This document shows positions 15,636 through 22,748 of a stretch of 64,000 nucleotides of DNA, piece by piece. Numbering within the stretch: the stretch's first letter is position 1; every line of letters begins with the position of its first letter. Below the pieces are notes generated by a model. It saw nothing but the letters and a program-made list of their open reading frames with translations, did not search any database and was not told the origin of the DNA. The translations under genes were made by a program, and so were the position numbers. This DNA is from Gehongia tenuis (lineage in GTDB: Bacteria > Bacillota > Clostridia > Christensenellales > NSJ-53), in the NCBI RefSeq assembly GCF_014384795.1, contig NZ_JACRSR010000001.1, positions 124,001-188,000 on the forward strand, in the 5' to 3' direction.

Positions 15636-16700
15636 TCAGACGACCTGATAGACCCAGCCGTGGGGGTCCTCGATCTCACCGTACTGAATGCCCGTCAAGG
15701 TGTCATACATGCGGCTGGCCACCTCGCCCATTTTGCCGCCGTTGATCAGGTATTCCTTGTCCCTGTAGCCCAGCTTGCCCACGGGAGAGATGACCGCCGC
15801 CGTACCGGTGGCAAAGCTCTCCTGGAGCCGGCCCTTTTCCTGGGCCTCGATGAGCTCCTCAAGAAGGATGTGCTTCTCCTCCACCTTGATGCCCATATCC
15901 TTGGCCAGCTGAATGGTGGAATCCCGGGTGATACCGCTGAGGATGCTGCCGTTGAGCTTCGGGGTGACCAGAACGTCATCGATCATGAAGAAGATGTTGG
16001 AGGAGCCGACCTCCTCAATATAGCGCATCTCCACGCCGTCCAGCCACAGCACCTGGTCGTAGCCCGCCTTGTGGGCCTTCTCGCCGGCCAGGATGCTGCC
16101 CGCATAGTTGCCGGCGGTCTTGGCCGCTCCGGTGCCGCCGCGCACAGCCCGCACGTATTCGTCCTCCACGTAGATGGAGGTGGGCGCCAGGCCGTTGGCG
16201 TAGTAGGGGCCGGAGGGAGAACCGATGATGTAGAACAGGTAGGTCTGGCTGGTGGTTACGCCCAGCTTCTCATCGGTGGCGATGATATTGGGGCGAAGGT
16301 ACAGGCTGGCGCCCTTCGTGCCGGGGACCCAGTCTTTGTCCGCCTTCACCAGCTCGGCGATGCCTTCCACCGCCGTTTCCACCGGGAAGTTGGGGATGCA
16401 CATGCGCTCGGCCGAACGGTTGAGCCGCTCAAAGTTGTTGAAGGGGCGGAACAGGTTGACGCCGCCATCCTTGCGGCGGTACGCTTTCATGCCCTCGAAA
16501 ATCTCCTGACCATAATGGAGCACGGACATGGCCGGGCTGACCAGCATGGGGCCAAAGGGCTCAATGCGCGGATCGTGCCAGGCTCCCTCGCTGTAGTTCC
16601 ATTTGAACATGTGGTCCGAGTAGATCTTGCCAAATCCCAGCTTGGATTCATCGGTGGGCTTGGGCTTGGGCGCAGTGGTGAGCGTCTTTTGAATGGCCAT
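15636..16700 (-). CDS. ilvE: Branched-chain amino acid aminotransferase
   Basis: It transfers the amino group between glutamate and the keto acids of leucine, isoleucine and valine. The 354-residue length and the motifs LHYGQEIFEGMKAYR, GTGAAKTAGNYAGSILA (with the pyridoxal-phosphate lysine), DQVLWLDGVE and EEVGSSNIFF fit the type II (eukaryote-like) BCAT class. AAGGAGG lies seven bases before the ATG. It has its own TTGACA/TAGAAT promoter. No other branched-chain gene is near. A separate terminated RNA lies just upstream on the same strand. Confidence 0.95.
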   Translation of the reverse strand: MAIQKTLTTAPKPKPTDESKLGFGKIYSDHMFKWNYSEGAWHDPRIEPFGPMLVSPAMSVLHYGQEIFEGMKAYRRKDGGVNLFRPFNNFERLNRSAERMCIPNFPVETAVEGIAELVKADKDWVPGTKGASLYLRPNIIATDEKLGVTTSQTYLFYIIGSPSGPYYANGLAPTSIYVEDEYVRAVRGGTGAAKTAGNYAGSILAGEKAHKAGYDQVLWLDGVEMRYIEEVGSSNIFFMIDDVLVTPKLNGSILSGITRDSTIQLAKDMGIKVEEKHILLEELIEAQEKGRLQESFATGTAAVISPVGKLGYRDKEYLINGGKMGEVASRMYDTLTGIQYGEIEDPHGWVYQVV

Positions 16701-16740
16701 GATACTTCCTCCTTGCCTGATTCACTTACATTTTTCCTTA

Positions 16741-16769
16741 ATTCTATCCCCCCGCCCAGGCACTGTCAA
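16741..16769 (-). promoter_or_regulatory. ilvE promoter
   Basis: On the minus strand, TTGACA (16764-16769), 17 bases, then TAGAAT (16741-16746). The ilvE start codon is about 40 bases downstream. Confidence 0.75.
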
Positions 16770-16770
16770 A

Positions 16771-16882
16771 CAAAAAAATCCCCTCAGCCGCGGTACGCGG
16801 GAGGGGGAGGAGAGGGAGGATAGATCCAAAACGGATCAATTGATGGGATGGGGAACCGAACACGTTATCCGATCCAACATCC
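16771..16882 (-). ncRNA. Candidate small RNA or independent leader with a C-rich tract
   Basis: On the minus strand a TTGACA-17-TATTAT promoter (16889-16917) would start an RNA near 16882. It would end at a hairpin CCCCTC/GAGGGG (arms 16801-16806 and 16780-16785, with an inner CCGCG/CGCGG) followed by seven T (16772-16778). The ~112-base RNA has a GGAUC/GAUCC stem region, then a long unpaired pyrimidine stretch with UCCUCC repeated, then the terminator. UCCUCC complements ribosome-binding sites, as in C-rich sRNAs of Gram-positive bacteria. No open frame fits. It ends two bases before the ilvE -35, so it could also act as an upstream attenuated leader. Confidence 0.5.
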
Positions 16883-16888
16883 AACCCT

Positions 16889-16917
16889 ATAATATTACGG
16901 AAATATTACATTGTCAA
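16889..16917 (-). promoter_or_regulatory. Promoter of the candidate small RNA
   Basis: On the minus strand, TTGACA (16912-16917), a 17-base gap, TATTAT (16889-16894). The near-consensus match is the main reason to believe that the terminated RNA downstream is real. Confidence 0.6.
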
Positions 16918-16920
16918 TAC

Positions 16921-16976
16921 CTTTATTAAATAAAGTTAAGATTTTATGAAAAAACTGAGGATTCGACAGCTGTCGA
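16921..16976. promoter_or_regulatory. Two palindromes between the small-RNA and proS promoters
   Basis: CTTTAT-TAA-ATAAAG (16921-16935) borders the small-RNA -35. TCGACAGCTGTCGA (16963-16976), a perfect 14-bp palindrome, lies 15 bases before the proS -35. Either could be an operator; no regulator gene adjoins. Confidence 0.35.
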
Positions 16977-16991
16977 TCCATGGACTCAGAG

Positions 16992-17020
16992 TTGACAAAG
17001 GGCGGGCGGATTGATATAAT
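16992..17020 (+). promoter_or_regulatory. proS promoter
   Basis: Perfect TTGACA (16992-16997) and TATAAT (17015-17020) boxes with the ideal 17-base gap. The T-box leader starts about seven bases later. Confidence 0.85.
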
Positions 17021-17026
17021 GACGCC

Positions 17027-17245
17027 ACAAATCAGTTGCGAATGAAGGGGAACGGCTGTCGAGGCGCCAAAAGAGAGAACGGTTCACTGGCTGAAAGACC
17101 GTTTGGCGGTCAAAGCGGTCTGCCCGCCCTGGACGCACCGGCGAGAGCCGGCGCAGCGCTGCGATAAAGCCAAAAGAGTGGGCCGAAAGGCCAAATAAGG
17201 TGGTACCGCGACACACATCGCCCTTATGGGGGATGTGTTTTTTAT
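17027..17245 (+). promoter_or_regulatory. T-box riboswitch (proline) upstream of proS
   Basis: The leader carries the conserved T-box AAGGTGGTACCGCG (17197-17210). Directly after it comes a terminator hairpin ACACATC (17213-17219)/GATGTGT (17232-17238) with a T-run. Uncharged tRNA-Pro would pair with the T-box, form the antiterminator and switch proS on. The stem I 3' side contains TGCCCG, with CCC at 17123-17125 the likely specifier codon for proline. The specifier placement is inferred from hand folding. Confidence 0.88.
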
Positions 17246-17264
17246 TTTGGAAAGGATGATGGAT

Positions 17265-18704
17265 ATGGCCAAGAAGGAGCAGTTTGTCAGTCACATCACG
17301 CCCCGCAGCGAGGATTTCTCCCGCTGGTACACGGACGTGATTTTGCAGACCCAGATGGTGGACTACGGCCCGGTGAAGGGCACCATGGTGATACGCCCCT
17401 ATGGCTATGGGGTATGGGAGCTCATCCAAAAGGAGCTGGACGCCCGCTTCAAGAGCGTGGGCGTGGAAAACGCCTATTTTCCCATGCTCATCCCGGAGAG
17501 CTTTCTGCAGCGGGAAGCGGAGCATGTGGAGGGCTTTGCGCCGGAGGTTGCGCTGGTGACCTATGCCGGCGGGGAGAACCTTGCGGAGCGCCTGGTGGTG
17601 CGCCCCACCTCCGAGACCATGATTTGTGAGATGTTCTCCCGGTGGGTGCAGTCCTGGCGGGATCTGCCCATGAAGGTGAACCAGTGGTGCAACGTGGTGC
17701 GCTGGGAGAAAAGCACCCGGCCCTTCCTCCGGACCAGCGAGTTCCTCTGGCAGGAGGGCCACACCATCCATGAAACGGCGGAGGGCGCCGAGGAGGATGC
17801 CCTCAAAATGCTGGAAATCTACCGCGAGCTGGCGGAGGATGTGTGCGCCATGCCGGTGTTCGTGGGACAAAAGAGCGAGAGCGAAAAGTTTGCCGGCGCC
17901 CAGTCCACCTATTCCATGGAGGCCATGATGCAGGACGGCAAGGCCCTGCAGGCGGGGACCACCCACAATCTGGGCCAGCATTTCGCCAAGGTGTTCAATA
18001 TCCAGTACCTGAGCAAGGACGGCCAGCTGGAGTATGTCCATCAGACCAGCTGGGGCGTTTCCACCCGGCTCATCGGCGGTATCGTGATGACCCACGGCGA
18101 CGAGCGGGGGCTCGCCCTGCCGCCCAAGGTGGCGCCCATTCAGGTGGTGATTCTGCCCATCGCCATGCACAAGGAAGGCGTGCTGGAGGAGGCGCGGAAG
18201 CTGGAGGACCGGCTGCGGAAGGCCGGTATCCGGGTGAAGCTGGATGACCGGGAGCAGAGCGCCGGCTGGAAGTTCAACGAGTGGGAGATGAAGGGCGTGC
18301 CCCTGCGCCTCGAGATCGGTCCCCGGGATCTGGAGAACGGCCAGGCCACCGCGGTGCGGAGGGATACGCTGGAGAAGTTCACGCTGCCGCTGGAGGGACT
18401 GGAAAAGGCTGTGCTGGAGACCTTGGATAAGGTGCAGCAGGGCCTGTACGACCGGGCGAGGACGCGCCGGGATGAACGGATTTTCACGGTCACAAACCTG
18501 GAGGAAATGGTGGAGGCCGTGGATGTGAAGCAGGGCTTTGCCAAGGGCATGTGGTGCGGAGACGCCGCCTGCGAGGCGGAGCTCAAGGCCAAAACGGGCA
18601 TCACCACCCGAAACATGCCCTTCGAGCAGGAGCATCTGGGGGATGTATGCTGCCACTGCGGCAAGCCCGCCACCCGCCTGATGTACTTTGGGAAACAGTA
18701 TTGA
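17265..18704 (+). CDS. proS: Prolyl-tRNA synthetase (short, archaeal/eukaryotic-like type)
   Basis: The enzyme charges tRNA-Pro. The 479-residue length without the ~180-residue editing insertion places it in the ProS3 type common in Clostridia. Class II motifs are visible: VVRWEKSTRPFLRTSEFLWQ (motif 2), with PTSET just before. A C-terminal segment has cysteines in CGDAACE and CCHCGKPA, a zinc-binding domain. The ATG at 17265 gives MAKKEQFVSHITPR; ATGs at 17256 and 17259 are possible, since AAAGG is close. It is controlled by the T-box leader and ends in a strong terminator. Confidence 0.95.
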   Translation: MAKKEQFVSHITPRSEDFSRWYTDVILQTQMVDYGPVKGTMVIRPYGYGVWELIQKELDARFKSVGVENAYFPMLIPESFLQREAEHVEGFAPEVALVTYAGGENLAERLVVRPTSETMICEMFSRWVQSWRDLPMKVNQWCNVVRWEKSTRPFLRTSEFLWQEGHTIHETAEGAEEDALKMLEIYRELAEDVCAMPVFVGQKSESEKFAGAQSTYSMEAMMQDGKALQAGTTHNLGQHFAKVFNIQYLSKDGQLEYVHQTSWGVSTRLIGGIVMTHGDERGLALPPKVAPIQVVILPIAMHKEGVLEEARKLEDRLRKAGIRVKLDDREQSAGWKFNEWEMKGVPLRLEIGPRDLENGQATAVRRDTLEKFTLPLEGLEKAVLETLDKVQQGLYDRARTRRDERIFTVTNLEEMVEAVDVKQGFAKGMWCGDAACEAELKAKTGITTRNMPFEQEHLGDVCCHCGKPATRLMYFGKQY

Positions 18705-18709
18705 TGAAA

Positions 18710-18743
18710 AGGGCCGGAAATCAACATTTCCGGCCCTTTTTTC
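18710..18743 (+). terminator. Terminator after proS
   Basis: AGGGCCGGAAA pairs with TTTCCGGCCCT across a short loop, followed by TTTTT. It isolates proS from the tRNA gene. Confidence 0.85.
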
Positions 18744-18779
18744 AAGATAATTTTTGTGCTTTTTCCCCACAAAAGATAC

Positions 18780-18808
18780 TTTACAAAACCAAAAGAACAT
18801 GGTATTAT
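18780..18808 (+). promoter_or_regulatory. Promoter of tRNA-Ala
   Basis: TTTACA (18780-18785), 17 bases, TATTAT (18803-18808). The tRNA begins 20 bases later. Confidence 0.65.
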
Positions 18809-18828
18809 AACTCTCGTCCCCGAAATGT

Positions 18829-18905
18829 GGGGGATTAGCTCAGTTGGCTAGAGCGCTTGACTGGCAGTCAAGAGGTCAGGGGTTCAAGTCCCCTATTCTC
18901 CACCA
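18829..18905 (+). tRNA. tRNA-Ala (anticodon GGC)
   Basis: The acceptor stem GGGGGAT/ATTCTCC contains the G3:U70 pair, the alanine identity element. The anticodon stem CTTGA/TCAAG encloses loop CTGGCAG with anticodon GGC. The T-loop is TTCAAGT. Discriminator A and an encoded CCA end the gene. It reads GCC and GCU codons. Confidence 0.96.
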
Positions 18906-18912
18906 TTTGCGA

Positions 18913-18952
18913 AGCCCTTGTTAGCAGTAATTGCAGCAGGGGTTTTGTTTTT
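18913..18952 (+). terminator. Terminator after tRNA-Ala
   Basis: CCCTTG and CAGGGG can pair around an inner AGCAG-type stem, followed by TTTTGTTTTTTT. It lies between the tRNA and the nitrilase gene. Confidence 0.55.
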
Positions 18953-18974
18953 TTACCGGAAGGAGGATGGGATC

Positions 18975-19751
18975 ATGAGAATTGCGGTCCATCCCTTTGC
19001 CAGCGGCAGCGATATGGAAAAAAATCTTAATGCCATTCGCCGGGCGGTTCAAAGGGCGGCGGCCCAAAAGGTAAGGCTGCTGGTCTTTCATGAGTGCGCC
19101 CTTTGCGGCTATCCGCCCCGGGAGACCAGCGTGGAGGCGCTTGACAGATCCGTCATCGCCGGCGCGCTGTCTCAGGTGGCGGGATTGGCCGGAGAATACG
19201 GACTTTATATTGCGGTGGGCAGCGTACGGTATGAAGGGGATAAAAGGTTCAACACTCTGCTTCTTTTTGATGACTGCGGCGATGAGGCGGGCTGTTATGA
19301 TAAAACTGCTCTATGGGGCTGGGATGTGGAGAATTTTGCCCGCGGGCAAAATACTGGCGTATTCGAGATCGACGGAATCCCCGTGGGCTTTCGGATCTGT
19401 TTTGACGTCCGTTTCCCGGAGAGCTTTAGACAGCTTTATCAGCAAGGGGTGAAGCTGTGCTTTGTCAGTTTCTCCGACAGCGCGGACGCCCCGAATCCCG
19501 CAAGGTACGACATGCTGAAGTCCCATCTGGTCACCAGAGCGGCTGAGAATATCATGACGGTGGTGTCCACCAACACCGCCTCGGGATGTCCCACGGCGCC
19601 CACGATGGTGGTCACGGAGGACGGGAGCATTGCGAAGGAAGCGCCGGCGGGCCGCAGCGGTCTGATGATCTACGACTATACGGTTCCCGAACCCTCCTGG
19701 GGAACGGAGGGACGGCGGGTTAACAGCGATTATTTTTTAGATATCAAATGA
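18975..19751 (+). CDS. Carbon-nitrogen hydrolase (nitrilase superfamily)
   Basis: A 258-residue enzyme with the catalytic triad of the superfamily: Glu in LLVFHECALCGYPPRE, Lys in YDKTALWGW and Cys in GFRICFDVRFPE. Members hydrolyse amides or nitriles, or make N-carbamoyl or N-acyl compounds. The precise branch cannot be told; length and motifs fit the small amidase/NIT-like group. No signal peptide is seen, so it is cytosolic. The ATG at 18975 follows GGAGGATGG. No operon partner is evident; the next gene starts 77 bases on, after its own AT-rich region. Confidence 0.85.
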   Translation: MRIAVHPFASGSDMEKNLNAIRRAVQRAAAQKVRLLVFHECALCGYPPRETSVEALDRSVIAGALSQVAGLAGEYGLYIAVGSVRYEGDKRFNTLLLFDDCGDEAGCYDKTALWGWDVENFARGQNTGVFEIDGIPVGFRICFDVRFPESFRQLYQQGVKLCFVSFSDSADAPNPARYDMLKSHLVTRAAENIMTVVSTNTASGCPTAPTMVVTEDGSIAKEAPAGRSGLMIYDYTVPEPSWGTEGRRVNSDYFLDIK

Positions 19752-19828
19752 GGGGGGCGGGAAGCCACCTTCTCTTTTTGCGCAAAATACATTACAATAA
19801 ATATGGTAAGGAAAGGAGTGGATCGTGT

Positions 19829-20164
19829 ATGGCAATTCAGCACAAGGTCAAAATTACGGTGCTGCGCAGGGAACTCTTCAAGGATTTACAGGAAACCTAC
19901 CTGGCCAATCCCCAATCGGGAAAGTGCCCCTTCTTTGAGGAGGGTCAGGAATTCATGGTGACCCGGGAGAACTACAACCGTATGCTGGAAGGCAGATTCT
20001 GTGCCGAGGCCTGGGACTGCGTCAGCCGCTACATCTATGCGGCCTTGCAGGGCGGCTCCATCATGGAGGGCTGGACGGCGGATGAAAAGGTGATGATTGC
20101 ATGCTGCAACGACGGCACCCGGCCGGTGATCTTCAAGCTGGAACGAATCGACGAGGAGGTATAG
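19829..20164 (+). CDS. TIGR04076 family protein
   Basis: A 111-residue protein with KVKITVLRRELFKDLQETYL, then CPFFEEGQEFMV and FCAEAWDCVSRYIYAALQGG. These match my memory of TIGR04076, a small cysteine-containing family of unknown function common in strict anaerobes. GAAAGGAG is about ten bases before the ATG. A 12-base palindrome TTTTGCGCAAAA (19776-19787) lies upstream. It is four bases from a flavodoxin-fold gene, and I recall such pairs in other Clostridia, which suggests a redox or metal-related role. That role is inference. Confidence 0.78.
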   Translation: MAIQHKVKITVLRRELFKDLQETYLANPQSGKCPFFEEGQEFMVTRENYNRMLEGRFCAEAWDCVSRYIYAALQGGSIMEGWTADEKVMIACCNDGTRPVIFKLERIDEEV

Positions 20165-20168
20165 CAAA

Positions 20169-20732
20169 ATGGCCATACTGGTGCTGTGGGCGAGCCCCAA
20201 CAAGGATGGGCTGACGGCGGCCGCCAAGGATCGGATTGTTGCCGGCATTGCCGGGGCCGGAGGCGAGGCGAAGGTGCTGCATCTCAACGGGATGCGGGTA
20301 GACCGCTGCCTGGCCTGCGGCAACGGATGGGGCAGGTGCAAAGCGGAGGGCCGCTGTGTGCTTCCCGATGATTTTGGACAGATCTACGATGAGCTGAGGG
20401 CCGCGGATGGCATTGTATGGGTGACGCCGGTGTATTGGCACGATCTGGCGGAGAGTCTGAAGAGCCTTCTGGACCGGCTGCGGCGGTGCGAGACGGCTCA
20501 CAATCACGGACTACGGGGAAAGGAATGTCTTCTTGTGGCCTGCGCCGGAGGCTCGGGCCGGGGCGCCGTATCCTGCTTAAGCCGGCTGGAGGAAACGTTG
20601 GGACACATGGACATGACGGCCGTGGACCGGCTGCCCGTTATCCAGTTCAACCGCGGATACATGCTCCCGGCATTGGAGAGCGCGGGCAAGGCCTTCGCAT
20701 CCCGTATTCGGGAACGGACCCAGAACGTATAA
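20169..20732 (+). CDS. Flavodoxin-family NAD(P)H-dependent FMN reductase, iron-sulfur flavoprotein-like
   Basis: A 187-residue flavodoxin-fold protein. The N-terminus LVLWASPNKDGLTAAA is an FMN phosphate loop. A cysteine segment CLACGNGWGRCKAEGRCV (about residues 40-57) resembles the compact cysteine motif of iron-sulfur flavoproteins, and WVTPVYWHDLAESLK follows. It probably moves electrons between a ferredoxin-like donor and an unknown acceptor. It is cotranscribed with the TIGR04076 gene just upstream and is followed by a terminator. Confidence 0.82.
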   Translation: MAILVLWASPNKDGLTAAAKDRIVAGIAGAGGEAKVLHLNGMRVDRCLACGNGWGRCKAEGRCVLPDDFGQIYDELRAADGIVWVTPVYWHDLAESLKSLLDRLRRCETAHNHGLRGKECLLVACAGGSGRGAVSCLSRLEETLGHMDMTAVDRLPVIQFNRGYMLPALESAGKAFASRIRERTQNV

Positions 20733-20747
20733 AGCGTCATGTGAATG

Positions 20748-20778
20748 AGCCCTGCCGCAAGGCAGGGCTCTTGTTTTG
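20748..20778 (+). terminator. Terminator after the flavodoxin-family gene
   Basis: AGCCCTGCC (20748-20756), loop GCAA, GGCAGGGCT (20761-20769), then a T-rich tail CTTGTTTTG. Confidence 0.85.
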
Positions 20779-20840
20779 TTTGGACAGGCAACGGAGGGGA
20801 AAGGGGGGAATAGACTGTAAAGGATAAGGAGAGGTGAACG

Positions 20841-21920
20841 ATGAAGTATAAGGTGTACGGGTATGCGATCTGTAAAAATGAGGAGGCCTTTGTGGATGCC
20901 TGGATGGATTCCATGTCCGAGGCTGACGGCGTGTACGTGCTGGATACCGGATCCACCGATGGGACCGTGGAAAAGCTGCGTGCGCGGGGCGCCCACGTGA
21001 CGGTGGAGCTTATTCGGCCCTGGCGCTTTGACGTGGCGCGGAATCGGTCCCTGGCGCTGGTGCCGGAGGATGGGGATATCCTCGTGTGCACGGATCTGGA
21101 CGAGGCCTTTGAGAAGGGCTGGCGGTCGGCTCTGGAGGAACAGTGGGCCGGGGATACCGATCAGGCCCGCTACCGCTACACCTGGAACTTTCAGGAGGAC
21201 GGCTCGGAGGGTGTGGTGTTTTGGATCGAGAAGATCCACCGGCGCTGCGGCTTCAAATGGAGGCATCCCGTCCATGAGGTGCTGACCTACACCGGCGAGG
21301 GGGAGCCGAAAAAGGCCGAGCTTCTGGGCGTGCAGCTCAATCACCACGCCGATCCCACCAAGCCCCGGGCCCAGTACCTGCCCCTTTTGGAGCTGTCCGT
21401 AAAGGAGTGCCCGGAGGACGACCGGAACATGCACTACCTGGGCCGGGAATACATGTACCGCCGCATGTGGGATCCCTGCATCGAAACGCTGAAGCGGCAC
21501 CTGACGCTGAAAAGCGCCACCTGGCCCGACGAACGGGCGGCGTCCATGCGCTACATCGCCCGGGCCTATGAGAACAAGGGGGAGGACGCTGAGGCGGAGC
21601 GCTGGATGTACCGGGCCATTGGGGAGGCGCCCTATCTTCGGGAGCCTTATATGGACCTGGCCTGCTTTTATTATCGGAAGAAGAACTGGTTCGGGGTGAT
21701 CCACATGACGGAGAGCGCTCTAAAAATCCGGGAGCGGTCCATGTCCTACATCAACGAGCCCATGAGCTGGGGCAGCGCGCCCTACGATCTTGCGGCCATC
21801 GCCTACTATTGGGCGGGCCTTCCCGAAAAGGCACTGGAGGCGGAGGACCGGGCCCTTGCCATGGCCCCGGAGGATGAACGGCTCAAGGCCAACCGGGACT
21901 GGATTTTGAAAAAGCTTTGA
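20841..21920 (+). CDS. Glycosyltransferase family 2-like protein with TPR-like C-terminus
   Basis: A 359-residue cytosolic protein. The N-terminal half is a GT-A fold of the SunS-like/GT2 group: YAICKNEEAFVDAWMDSM, YVLDTGSTDGTVEKL and the metal-site motif LVCTDLDEAF. The second half (about residues 190-359) is made of helical repeats with spaced Tyr/Ala/Leu, typical of TPR units (SMRYIARAYENKGEDAEAER, then YDLAAIAYYWAGLPEKALEA). Such proteins glycosylate peptides, proteins or surface glycans. No acceptor gene is adjacent. It starts at an ATG with GGAGAGG upstream. Confidence 0.82.
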   Translation: MKYKVYGYAICKNEEAFVDAWMDSMSEADGVYVLDTGSTDGTVEKLRARGAHVTVELIRPWRFDVARNRSLALVPEDGDILVCTDLDEAFEKGWRSALEEQWAGDTDQARYRYTWNFQEDGSEGVVFWIEKIHRRCGFKWRHPVHEVLTYTGEGEPKKAELLGVQLNHHADPTKPRAQYLPLLELSVKECPEDDRNMHYLGREYMYRRMWDPCIETLKRHLTLKSATWPDERAASMRYIARAYENKGEDAEAERWMYRAIGEAPYLREPYMDLACFYYRKKNWFGVIHMTESALKIRERSMSYINEPMSWGSAPYDLAAIAYYWAGLPEKALEAEDRALAMAPEDERLKANRDWILKKL

Positions 21921-21969
21921 GCTTTTCTCCCCGATCGGGTAAAATAGGAGAAGCTAAGGGGGGATGGAC

Positions 21970-22665
21970 ATGGCGCCTGCCAAAATCCTGGTGGTGGAGG
22001 ATGACGGGGATATCAATGTGCTGCTGCAGCGCATTCTGACCAGAGAGGGTTACCTCGTCAGCGCCGCCTATTCGGGCAGCGAGGCAAAGCTCCTCCTGGA
22101 CGGACAGAGCTTCGACCTGGTTCTTTTGGATCTTATGCTGCCCGGACTGACCGGGGAGGCGCTGATCCGGGAACTCAGGAAAAAGTTTGTGATGCCGGTG
22201 ATCGTGGTCTCCGCAAGGTCCGGACTGGAGGACAAGATGGAGCTGCTCCGCCTCGGCGCCGACGATTACATCACCAAGCCCTTTGAGGCGGGGGAGGTTC
22301 TGGCCCGGGTGGAAGCCCAGCTTCGCCGCTACCGCATGTTCAGCCCCGCGCCCCAGGAAGCTTTGGTATTCAAAAATTTGAAGCTGGACCTTGTGAACCA
22401 CACCGCCAGCGTTTCGGACAAGCCCCTCTCGCTCACCGCCCGGGAGTTTGAAATTTTAGCCCTCCTCATGCGTTCTCCCGAACGGGTCTACACGAGGGAG
22501 AACCTTTACGAGCAGGTCTGGAACGGCGCCTATCTGGGCGAGGACAACACGGTGAACGTCCACATCTCGAACATTCGCCAGAAGCTTACCAGGCTGGACC
22601 CCGGCGCCGACTACATCAAGACCGTATGGGGCATCGGCTTTAAGATGAACACGGAGAAGCTTTAA
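21970..22665 (+). CDS. OmpR/PhoB-type response regulator
   Basis: A 231-residue regulator with receiver motifs KILVVEDDGDINVLL, phosphorylated Asp at about residue 54 in LVLLDLMLPG and the lysine motif ADDYITKPFE. A winged-helix domain follows, ending in NTVNVHISNIRQKL and KTVWGIGFKM. The ATG at 21970 is six bases after a G-rich site; the ATG at 21964 is too close to it. The partner kinase is probably the gene at 24473, after an ABC transporter. Four phased repeats right after this gene are its likely target. Confidence 0.92.
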   Translation: MAPAKILVVEDDGDINVLLQRILTREGYLVSAAYSGSEAKLLLDGQSFDLVLLDLMLPGLTGEALIRELRKKFVMPVIVVSARSGLEDKMELLRLGADDYITKPFEAGEVLARVEAQLRRYRMFSPAPQEALVFKNLKLDLVNHTASVSDKPLSLTAREFEILALLMRSPERVYTRENLYEQVWNGAYLGEDNTVNVHISNIRQKLTRLDPGADYIKTVWGIGFKMNTEKL

Positions 22666-22714
22666 GAATTCTTTAGACTTTCTTGAGGGCGCTTTAAGAT
22701 TTGTCCTTCACAAT
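22660..22714 (+). promoter_or_regulatory. Phased direct repeats and promoter: likely response-regulator operator
   Basis: Four related 7-mers start at 22660 (CTTTAAG), 22671 (CTTTAGA), 22682 (CTTGAGG) and 22692 (CTTTAAG), spaced 11, 11 and 10 bases, one helical turn apart. A CACAAT -10 lies at 22709-22714, ten bases after the last repeat, with no clear -35. This is the layout of PhoB/OmpR-activated promoters, where the regulator replaces the -35. The first repeat overlaps the regulator's own stop codon. It would drive the ABC transporter genes. Confidence 0.65.
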
Positions 22715-22748
22715 AGGGGATGAACAAAGATGAAAGGACTGATCCAGC

